From: Anaerolinea sp.
GTDB lineage: Bacteria > Chloroflexota > Anaerolineae > Anaerolineales > Villigracilaceae
Reading direction: 5' to 3'
NCBI GenBank assembly: GCA_020720965.1
Contig: DYNS01000163.1
Span: forward strand, 1 to 7,005
DNA: 7,005 nt
The notes beneath the pieces are model-generated. The model made no database searches, was not told the origin of the DNA, and saw only the letters and a program-made list of their open reading frames with translations. The position numbers and the translations under genes were made by a program. Below, one piece after another: positions 1 through 5,319 of the stretch (the stretch's first letter is position 1; the number at the start of each line of letters is the position of its first letter).

Positions 1-163
1 ACGCGGACACATGTCCCTGCACGCGCGGCAGGTTGCCATTGCCGCAGGCGCAAGCCCCGCGCAAGTGGAGCAGGTGGCAGCGCAAATGGTGGCAGAGAAG
101 GTTATCCGCATTGACCGGGCGGAGGAAATTCTGCACTCGCTGCGCTCGCTGAATAGAGAGTAG
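1..163 (+). CDS. HMG-CoA reductase, class II type, C-terminal fragment (5' end outside window)
   Basis: Only the last 53 codons are present, read from base 2 to the TAG at 161-163. HMG-CoA reductase reduces HMG-CoA to mevalonate in the cytoplasm, the committing step of the mevalonate route to isoprenoids. The visible start reads R-G-H-M-S-L-H-A-R. This matches the G-H-M-x-L-H-A-R motif at the C-terminal flap of class II (Pseudomonas mevalonii-like) reductases; from memory, the His of G-H-M aligns with the catalytic His there. The distance from that His to the C-terminus, about 50 residues, also fits the class II enzymes. Next come an A-G-A turn and an amphipathic helical tail ending L-N-R-E. 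The HMG-CoA synthase gene follows after 49 bases on the same strand, which supports the assignment and suggests co-transcription. The cofactor site and most of the active site lie outside the window, so cofactor preference cannot be judged. Confidence 0.88.
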   Translation, partial: RGHMSLHARQVAIAAGASPAQVEQVAAQMVAEKVIRIDRAEEILHSLRSLNRE

Positions 164-183
164 ATAATTCGTTATTCGACTGC
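161..183 (+). repeat. Intergenic short repeat, copy 1 (AATTCG/ATTCGACT element)
   Basis: This 23-base segment starts at the HMG-CoA reductase stop codon and matches 1301-1323 at 20 of 23 positions. The shared core is AATTCGTYATTCGACT, itself built on two ATTCG units eight bases apart. Weaker ungapped similarity extends to both sides, about 34 of 47 matches over 151-197 against 1291-1337. It lies in the short gap before HMG-CoA synthase and is followed by a small tandem (GGCTA twice, seven bases apart). No function is evident; it could be a dispersed intergenic repeat or a leftover of local duplication. Confidence 0.6.
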
Positions 184-202
184 AAGGCTAAAAGGCTACC
201 CC

Positions 203-207
203 AAGGA
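203..207 (+). promoter_or_regulatory. Ribosome binding site of HMG-CoA synthase
   Basis: AAGGA ends five bases before the ATG at 213. This supports that start even though it gives about a dozen more N-terminal residues than archaeal homologues, which usually begin close to the V-G-I-V-x-Y-G-A-Y motif. Confidence 0.6.
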
Positions 208-212
208 TTCTT

Positions 213-1280
213 ATGTCTCAAAACATTTTACTCAAACCCTCCCGCCCGGTTGGCATTGTGGGCTATGGCGCTTATGTCCCTCGTTACCGCATCCCTGCCA
301 GAGAAATTGCCCGCGTTTGGGCAGGCGGTGGAAAGGGCGGTTTGCCCATTAAAGAAAAAGCCGTGCCGGGGCTGGACGAAGACGTGATAACCATGTCCAT
401 CGAAGCGGCGCGGAACGCCCTGCTGCGAGCGCAAATTGACCCGCAAACCCTGCGGGCGGTGTGGGTCGGCTCAGAATCTCACCCTTACGCCGTCAAACCT
501 ACCTCCACCGTTGTAGCGGAAGCCATTGGCGCCTCCGTCAGCATCCAAGCCGGAGATTGGGAATTCGCCTGCAAAGCCGGAACCGAGGCAATGGTTGCGG
601 CAATGGGCTTGGTTGGCTCTGGAATGGGAGACTACGCCCTGGCAATTGGCATGGATACGGCGCAAGGCAAACCCGGAGACGCGCTGGAATACACAGCGGC
701 GGCAGGCGGCGCGGCTTTTGTGCTGGGTCCCGCCGAAGAATCGCTGGCAACCCTCAACTGCTCCTATTCCTACGTCACCGACACGCCCGACTTTTGGCGG
801 CGCGAATACCAAAAATACCCAGAGCATGGCGTGCGCTTCACCGGCGAGCCTGCCTACTTTCAACACGTTACATCCTCCGCCAAAACGCTGATGCAGGAAT
901 TGGGCACGAGCGCCAAAGATTACACCTGGGCAGTGTTTCACCAACCGAACACGAAATTCCCTCAACGGGCAGCCCAACTGCTGGGATTTTCCCCGGAGCA
1001 AATTGCCCCCGGATTGCTGGTTCCGACCATCGGCAATACCTACTCTGGTTCATCCATCATCGGGCTGACAGCCATTTTGGATACCGCCAAGCCGGGCGAC
1101 CGCATCCTGCTGGTATCCTTCGGGTCTGGGGCAGGCTCGGATGCCTTCGACATCACCGTCACCGACAAAATCTCCACCCGGCAGGCGCTGGCGCAAAAAA
1201 CACAAGACTACATCGCCCGCCGTACCGAAATAGACTACGCCACCTACGCCCGCTTCCGAGACAAGATTACGATGCGGTAG
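213..1280 (+). CDS. Hydroxymethylglutaryl-CoA synthase, archaeal type
   Basis: This enzyme condenses acetyl-CoA with acetoacetyl-CoA to HMG-CoA in the cytoplasm, the second step of the mevalonate pathway. The 355-residue length matches the compact archaeal/bacterial form rather than the longer eukaryotic enzymes. Family marks run in order: G-I-V-G-Y-G-A-Y-V-P-R-Y-R-I at 14-27; V-G-S-E-S-H-P-Y-A-V-K-P at 85-96 with the acid/base Glu88; F-A-C-K-A-G-T with the acyl-accepting nucleophile Cys120; F-H-Q-P-N with His243; and G-N-T-Y-S-G-S at 274-280 followed by a Gly-rich F-G-S-G-A-G-S-D near 303-310. All three catalytic residues (Glu, Cys, His) are therefore present and the enzyme looks functional. 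It sits between HMG-CoA reductase (49-base gap) and a thiolase-family gene (69-base gap), as in an upper-mevalonate operon. The first 12 residues are an extension before the usual family start. Confidence 0.95.
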   Translation: MSQNILLKPSRPVGIVGYGAYVPRYRIPAREIARVWAGGGKGGLPIKEKAVPGLDEDVITMSIEAARNALLRAQIDPQTLRAVWVGSESHPYAVKPTSTVVAEAIGASVSIQAGDWEFACKAGTEAMVAAMGLVGSGMGDYALAIGMDTAQGKPGDALEYTAAAGGAAFVLGPAEESLATLNCSYSYVTDTPDFWRREYQKYPEHGVRFTGEPAYFQHVTSSAKTLMQELGTSAKDYTWAVFHQPNTKFPQRAAQLLGFSPEQIAPGLLVPTIGNTYSGSSIIGLTAILDTAKPGDRILLVSFGSGAGSDAFDITVTDKISTRQALAQKTQDYIARRTEIDYATYARFRDKITMR

Positions 1281-1300
1281 GGAAGGACGGCAGTAGGGAA
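1277..1300 (+). repeat. Short direct repeat at the HMG-CoA synthase stop codon
   Basis: The octamer GTAGGGAA occurs at 1277-1284, spanning the TAG stop, and again at 1293-1300, a period of 16 bases. It abuts the second copy of the intergenic AATTCG/ATTCGACT element. It looks like a small local duplication at the 3' end of the gene; no function is evident. Confidence 0.4.
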
Positions 1301-1323
1301 TAGAAAATTCGTCATTCGACTAC
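1301..1323 (+). repeat. Intergenic short repeat, copy 2 (AATTCG/ATTCGACT element)
   Basis: This is the second copy of the 23-base element, 20 of 23 identical to 161-183 at an offset of exactly 1140 bases and without gaps. The three differences are T/A, T/C and G/A. It lies in the gap between HMG-CoA synthase and the thiolase-family gene. It is followed by another small tandem, CGACTAC at 1318-1324 overlapping into CCGACTAC at 1324-1331, and by GACGGACGGAC. The following gene has no clean Shine-Dalgarno sequence apart from this G-rich run. Confidence 0.6.
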
Positions 1324-1349
1324 CCGACTACAAGACGGACGGACAACAC

Positions 1350-2477
1350 ATGACACAAGTAATCATTGCAGGAATTGGACAAACCCCTGTAGGCGAGCAT
1401 TGGGAACTTTCCCTGCGCCAACTGGCGGGGCAGGCTATTCGGGCGGCGCTGGCAGATTCGGGTGGGTTAAAGCCGCAGGCGCTCTTTGTCGGCAACATGC
1501 TTGCGCCCAACCTCTCCCGGCAGGCGCATTTGGGCGCGTTAATTGCGGAATATGCCGGGCTAACCGGCATCGAAGCCGTAACGGTGGAGGCAGCAGGCGC
1601 TTCTGGCGGGGCGGCGCTGCGTCAAGCCTACCTGGCAATTTTAAGCGGCTTCGTAGAGGTTGCACTGGTAGTGGGAGTGGAAAAATTCACCGACACCATC
1701 GGCGCAGAAGTGGACGGGATGGTAGCCTCCGCCACCGATGGCGACTACGAAGCCGAGCAGGGGCTTACCCCAACCGCCCAGGCAGCCCTGCTGATGCGCC
1801 GCTACCAGCACGAACATCAACTCCCACCAGATGCACTGGAAAAATTCCCCCTGCTGGCACACGCCAACGGAGCGGGAAACCCCCACGCCATGTTCCGCAA
1901 GGCGATTAAGCCCGAAGCCTACCTTAAAGCGGAAATGATAAGCGAACCGGTAAACCTGCTGGATGTCGCTCCCCAAGCCGATGGCGCGGCAGCGTTGCTC
2001 CTGGTTCGCGCCGACCGACTACCTGCCGGGCAAAAAGCGGTGCGGATTGCCGCCTCTGACCTTTGCATTGATACCGTTGCCCTGCACGACCGGCACGAGG
2101 TTCTGCACTTTCAGGCGGTGCAAAATTCTGTTCAGCGGGCGCTTGCCAAAGCCGGGCAAAAATTGGAAGATATGGACTTCTTTGAATATCACGATGCCTA
2201 CAGCATCTACGCCGCCCTCAGCCTGGAAGCAGCCGGTTTTGCCGGGCGCGGACAAGGCTGGCGAGGCTGCAGCCTGCCCTGCGCCACCCTGGGCGGGCTA
2301 AAGGCTCGCGGCTACCCCGGCGGCGCTTCCGGGGTGTACCAGGCGGCGGAAGCGGCGTTACAGTTACGGGGCGAAGCGGGCGCTTGCCAGGTAGCGGGGG
2401 CAAGGCTGGGGATGATTCAGGCGCTCGGCGGACCGGCATCCACCGCGGTAACACACATCCTGGAAAAGGTTGCCTGA
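1350..2477 (+). CDS. Thiolase-family protein (acetyl-CoA acetyltransferase-like) lacking catalytic Cys and His
   Basis: This 375-residue protein has the archaeal/SCP2-like thiolase fold. It begins M-T-Q-V-I-I-A-G-I-G-Q-T and continues with V-E-A-A-x-A-S-G-G-A-A-L-R around 79-91. Later marks are E-Y-H-D-A-Y at 279-284 (the H-D-A-F/N-E-A-F motif, His281 kept), G-G-L-K-A-R-G-Y-P-G-G-A-S-G at 315-328, and a C-terminal L-G-G-P-A-S-T-A-V-T-H-I. Active family members join two acetyl-CoA into acetoacetyl-CoA, the substrate of the HMG-CoA synthase next door. Here the nucleophilic Cys of E-A-A-C-A-S-G-G is Gly83 (GGC, 1596-1598). The His of G-H-P is Tyr322 (TAC, 2313-2315). The C-terminal motif also has no Cys or His at its usual spot. 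The reading frame is intact and full length, so this is not an obvious pseudogene. The position in the operon argues for a mevalonate role, but catalysis by the usual mechanism is doubtful. It could be a structural partner of the synthase or a divergent acyltransferase. Confidence 0.85.
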   Translation: MTQVIIAGIGQTPVGEHWELSLRQLAGQAIRAALADSGGLKPQALFVGNMLAPNLSRQAHLGALIAEYAGLTGIEAVTVEAAGASGGAALRQAYLAILSGFVEVALVVGVEKFTDTIGAEVDGMVASATDGDYEAEQGLTPTAQAALLMRRYQHEHQLPPDALEKFPLLAHANGAGNPHAMFRKAIKPEAYLKAEMISEPVNLLDVAPQADGAAALLLVRADRLPAGQKAVRIAASDLCIDTVALHDRHEVLHFQAVQNSVQRALAKAGQKLEDMDFFEYHDAYSIYAALSLEAAGFAGRGQGWRGCSLPCATLGGLKARGYPGGASGVYQAAEAALQLRGEAGACQVAGARLGMIQALGGPASTAVTHILEKVA

Positions 2478-2500
2478 TTTTCCCGACGTTCTTGTCATCT

Positions 2501-2530
2501 AACCGTCAGCCTCGGGGCTGACGGTTTTTT
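2501..2530 (+). terminator. Rho-independent terminator after the mevalonate operon
   Basis: A perfect 9-bp stem pairs CCGTCAGCC (2503-2511) with GGCTGACGG (2516-2524) around a TCGG loop, followed by six T (2525-2530). The AA before the stem can extend it by pairing with the first two T. It lies 23 bases after the thiolase-family stop and separates the mevalonate genes from the lipoprotein/peptidase unit. Confidence 0.92.
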
Positions 2531-2531
2531 G

Positions 2532-2537
2532 TATAAT
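2532..2537 (+). promoter_or_regulatory. Possible -10 element (TATAAT) for the lipoprotein/peptidase unit
   Basis: A perfect TATAAT lies directly after the terminator, where a promoter for the next unit would be expected. Against it, no TTGACA-like hexamer sits 16-19 bases upstream (that span is the terminator hairpin) and there is no TGn extended -10. A start about seven bases downstream would put the transcript's 5' end on the Shine-Dalgarno sequence. It may be chance, or the unit may rely on read-through. Confidence 0.3.
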
Positions 2538-2543
2538 GAAAGT

Positions 2544-2549
2544 AAGGAG
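2544..2549 (+). promoter_or_regulatory. Ribosome binding site of the lipoprotein gene
   Basis: AAGGAG lies six bases before the ATG at 2556. It selects that ATG over the in-frame TTG at 2529, which falls inside the terminator T-tract. Translation from 2556 also gives a proper signal peptide starting M-K-K-L-L. Confidence 0.8.
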
Positions 2550-2555
2550 ACCGCT

Positions 2556-3533
2556 ATGAAAAAACTACTCTGGTTTGCCATTTTGCCCCTATTGGTTGCC
2601 CTTGCCTGTAACTTACCCGGCGCGCCCAGCCCCGCCCCGGCAGTGGATGCAACCAAAATCGCGCTGGAACTTCAGGCGACCGCCCTATCCCTGCAACTGA
2701 CTCAAGTCCCCACCCTGCCCCTCGCCCCCACCGCTGACACCACCAAAGCCGCCCTGGAAGCCCAGGCAACCCAATTTTCGGCGCAAAAAGACGACACACC
2801 CACCGCCCAACAACCGCCCACCCTGCCACCCACCCCGGCGCAAGCAAGCATGGAAGAGCGCATTCAGAACGCCAAAATATTAGTCTACGAAGATGCCGGC
2901 GCGATTCCGCTGCGCGAATGGGTAAAAGACACCCTGGATGTGATGGGGCTGAAGTACCTGCATGTCGGCGACCGGATTGGCGATTTCATGTCCGCCCTCA
3001 ACTCCAGCACCCCATGGGATTTAATCATTGTGGCAGCCGAGAGCCGCTCTGGGGTGCAGGGGGAGTTTTGGGATGTCATCACCCCCAAAGTGACCAGCCA
3101 GGATACTGCCCTCATCGTGGAGATGTGGTATCTCTCCGACATCGCCAACGGGCGCATTCAGTCGCTCACCTCCCGCTGCGGCATCCAATTTCAGAAAACG
3201 CGCGGCGAAGTAGAATCGATTTACCTGCTGGAAAGTACTCACCCGGTCTTTTCCACCCCCAACAGCGGATTTTCCCTCACCAACTACTTTGGCTACTGGA
3301 ACGACAAAGGCGGCGACTACCTCCGCCTGACCGGCAGCGGAGATGCCAGCCTGCTGGCGGGCGGCTTCTTGCGAGAAAAATCATCCTATGGGCTGCTGGC
3401 AAACTGCCTGGAGGGGCGGGTCATCTTCCAAACCTTCTCCAGCCACGATTATCACCAGGACGATATGCAAATGTTGTGGGAAAATTACATCATTAACACC
3501 CTCACCAACCATTTTCTGGCAACACAAGATTAA
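2556..3533 (+). CDS. Putative secreted lipoprotein with Thr/Pro-rich tether and Rossmann-like globular domain
   Basis: This 325-residue protein of unknown function begins with a signal peptide (M-K-K, then a hydrophobic stretch 4-17) ending in V-A-L-A-C. Cys18 is therefore the likely lipidated residue, and the protein should sit on the outer face of the membrane. Residues 19-98 form a Pro/Thr/Ala-rich tether holding two related 17-residue units at 31-47 and 61-77. Residues from about 105 to 325 look globular. K-I-L-V-Y-E-D, W-D-L-I-I-V-A-A-E and A-L-I-V-E-M-W-Y resemble alternating beta strands and helices, and R-V-I-F-Q-T-F-S-S-H-D lies near 288-298. The pattern recalls the glutamine-amidotransferase-like/ThuA-like fold and lipoproteins I associate with Anaerolineae; both points are inference from memory. 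Cys208 and Cys284 could form a disulfide. No catalytic residues are assigned. The M3 peptidase gene starts 25 bases downstream, so the two are probably co-transcribed. Confidence 0.8.
   Translation: MKKLLWFAILPLLVALACNLPGAPSPAPAVDATKIALELQATALSLQLTQVPTLPLAPTADTTKAALEAQATQFSAQKDDTPTAQQPPTLPPTPAQASMEERIQNAKILVYEDAGAIPLREWVKDTLDVMGLKYLHVGDRIGDFMSALNSSTPWDLIIVAAESRSGVQGEFWDVITPKVTSQDTALIVEMWYLSDIANGRIQSLTSRCGIQFQKTRGEVESIYLLESTHPVFSTPNSGFSLTNYFGYWNDKGGDYLRLTGSGDASLLAGGFLREKSSYGLLANCLEGRVIFQTFSSHDYHQDDMQMLWENYIINTLTNHFLATQD
2646..2786 (+). repeat. Internal duplication in the lipoprotein tether
   Basis: Two 17-residue units, at residues 31-47 (2646-2696) and 61-77 (2736-2786), share the pattern D-x-T-K-x-A-L-E-x-Q-A-T-x-x-S-x-Q with a period of exactly 30 residues. 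Each is a predicted short amphipathic helix followed by a Thr/Pro-rich spacer. The DNA has diverged, so the duplication is probably old or held at protein level. Confidence 0.55.
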
Positions 3534-3547
3534 CCACCCCCATTTAA

Positions 3548-3553
3548 TAGGAG
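3548..3553 (+). promoter_or_regulatory. Ribosome binding site of the M3 peptidase
   Basis: TAGGAG ends five bases before the ATG at 3559. It fixes this start rather than the upstream in-frame ATG at 3343, which would overlap the lipoprotein gene by 191 bases. Confidence 0.8.
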
Positions 3554-3558
3554 CCACC

Positions 3559-5319
3559 ATGACCTACACCCAATCCCCCTGGAGCCTCGCCGACCTCTTC
3601 CCCGGCATCGAAAGCCCGGAAATCGACCTCGCCTTCCAACGCCTGCAAGCCCAGGTTGCCGAATTTGAAGAATCACGCGCCGAACTAAAAGCCGAAATTG
3701 CCCCAGAAAAGTTTTTGGCAATCCTGCAAGAATCCGAAGCCCTCACCCGCGCCGGATACCGCGTCTATGGCTTTGCCAGCCTGGGGTTTTCTGCCAACAC
3801 CCAAGACCAAGCCGCCCAGGCGCTAATGGGCAGGGTGCAGCAATTCTTTGCAGAACTGCAAAACCGCACCCTCTTCTTTAGCCTGTGGTGGAAAGACCTG
3901 GACGAAACCAATGCCGCCCGCCTGTTGGATGTCTCTGGCGACTACCGCTACTACCTGGAAGAAATGCGCCACTACAAGCCGCACACCCTCACCGAAGCGG
4001 AAGAAAAAATCGTCAACCTCAAAAACGTCACCGGTATAGAAGCCCTCACCACCCTATACGATGCCATCACCAACCGCTACACCTTCCGCCTGGAAGTGGA
4101 CGGCGAAACCAAAGAACTGACTCGCGGCGAACTCATGTCCTACGTCCGGCAGGCAGACCCCGACCTGCGCGCCCGCGCCTACCAGGAACTGTACCGTATT
4201 TACGGCGAGGAAGGTCCCATCTTGGGGCAAATGTACCAAACCGTCGTGCGCGACTGGCGCAACGAAAACATCAACCTGAGAAAACACGCCACCCCCCTCG
4301 CCGCCCGCAACCTGGCAAACGACATCCCCAACGACGTAGTGGACACCTTGCTGGAAGTCGCTCAACAAAACGCCCCGGTATTCCAGCGTTACTTCAAGGT
4401 CAAAGCCCGCCTTTTGGGGCTGCAAACCCTGCGCCGTTACGACCTCTACGCCCCCGTCAGCCAATCCGAAAAAGTGTACGACTTCGCCGCCGCCGCCCAA
4501 ATGGTGCTGGATTCTTTCAGCCAATTCTCGCCCCAGGTAGGCAAACTGGCACAGCGCGTGCTGGACGAAAATCACCTGGATAGCGAAGTCCGCAAAGGCA
4601 AACGTGGCGGCGCATTTTGCGCCACCATCACCCCAGACTACACCCCCTGGGTGCTGGTGAACTATCAGGGGCGCGGCGATGACGTGGCAACCCTGGCGCA
4701 CGAACTCGGTCACGCCATTCACTCCATGCTGGCGGAACATCACAGCCTCTTTACCCAACACGCCTGTCTGCCGCTGGCAGAAACCGCCTCCACCTTTGGC
4801 GAGATGATGCTGGTAGACCGCCTGCTGGCGCAGGAAAGCGACCCCACCGTACGCCGCGACATGCTCTTCCGCCAGGTGGACGATGCCTACGCCACCATCA
4901 TGCGCCAATCCTTTTTTGCCCTGTTTGAAAAACAAGCCCACGAGATGATACAAAACAATGCCTCGGTGGACGAACTCGCTGCTGCGTACATGCAAAACTT
5001 AAAAACTCAATTTGGCGATGCGGTGGAAGTGGCAGAAGAATTTCAATGGGAATGGGTCAGCATCCCGCACATTTACCACACCCCCTTCTATGTGTACGCT
5101 TACGCCTTTGGACAGCTGCTCGTCCTCTCGCTCTACCAGCAATTCAAAGCCGAGGGCGAAGCCTTCAAACCCCGTTATCTGCAAATTCTCTCCGCGGGCG
5201 GCTCCGAATCGCCAGAAACCGTCCTCACCCGCGCCGGAATAGACATGCACGCCGCCTCCTTCTGGCAGGGCGGCTTTGACGTTATTGCCCGCCTGGTGGA
5301 AGAACTGGAGAAGATGTAA
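3559..5319 (+). CDS. M3-family zinc oligoendopeptidase (PepF-like)
   Basis: This 586-residue metallopeptidase has the usual length for oligoendopeptidase F-type enzymes, which cut short peptides in the cytoplasm and help recycle them. No signal peptide is visible. The zinc site is H-E-L-G-H at 381-385: His381 and His385 bind zinc and Glu382 is the general base. The third ligand is probably Glu408 in L-A-E-T-A-S-T-F-G-E, matching the M3 spacing. The motif H-I-Y-H-T-P-F-Y-V-Y-A-Y-A-F-G-Q at 504-519 supplies the His/Tyr residues that line the substrate site in M3 enzymes. The region before the zinc site is mostly helical, as expected for the domain that closes over the channel. The gene lies 25 bases after the lipoprotein gene and probably shares its transcript. 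Its last 38 bases overlap the convergent minus-strand gene. All key residues are present, so activity is likely; the exact peptide preference cannot be read from the sequence. Confidence 0.95.
   Translation: MTYTQSPWSLADLFPGIESPEIDLAFQRLQAQVAEFEESRAELKAEIAPEKFLAILQESEALTRAGYRVYGFASLGFSANTQDQAAQALMGRVQQFFAELQNRTLFFSLWWKDLDETNAARLLDVSGDYRYYLEEMRHYKPHTLTEAEEKIVNLKNVTGIEALTTLYDAITNRYTFRLEVDGETKELTRGELMSYVRQADPDLRARAYQELYRIYGEEGPILGQMYQTVVRDWRNENINLRKHATPLAARNLANDIPNDVVDTLLEVAQQNAPVFQRYFKVKARLLGLQTLRRYDLYAPVSQSEKVYDFAAAAQMVLDSFSQFSPQVGKLAQRVLDENHLDSEVRKGKRGGAFCATITPDYTPWVLVNYQGRGDDVATLAHELGHAIHSMLAEHHSLFTQHACLPLAETASTFGEMMLVDRLLAQESDPTVRRDMLFRQVDDAYATIMRQSFFALFEKQAHEMIQNNASVDELAAAYMQNLKTQFGDAVEVAEEFQWEWVSIPHIYHTPFYVYAYAFGQLLVLSLYQQFKAEGEAFKPRYLQILSAGGSESPETVLTRAGIDMHAASFWQGGFDVIARLVEELEKM

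Noticed and set aside
461..1303. 280-codon open frame on the plus strand overlapping HMG-CoA synthase
   Set aside because: It is in another frame of a well-supported gene, is rich in Arg/His/Gly as shadows usually are, and resembles no family.
1350..2477. Thiolase-family gene as a pseudogene
   Set aside because: It is full length without frameshift or early stop, and the rest of the fold motifs are preserved. Loss of catalytic residues alone does not show decay.
2529..2555. TTG start at 2529 for the lipoprotein
   Set aside because: It lies in the terminator T-tract with no ribosome binding site and would put charged residues before the signal peptide; the ATG at 2556 has AAGGAG in front.
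3343..3558. N-terminal extension of the M3 peptidase to the ATG at 3343
   Set aside because: It would overlap the lipoprotein gene by 191 bases. A good ribosome binding site precedes the ATG at 3559, and the family's N-terminus starts there.
3885..4583. 232-codon plus-strand open frame within the M3 peptidase
   Set aside because: It is out of frame with the peptidase, and its Arg/Pro/His-rich composition is typical of a frame-shifted reading.
4054..4995. Long open frame (313 codons) on the minus strand inside the M3 peptidase gene
   Set aside because: It lies wholly opposite a gene with intact catalytic motifs. Its Gly/Val/His-rich product looks like the antisense shadow of GC-rich codons, and it has no recognisable motif.
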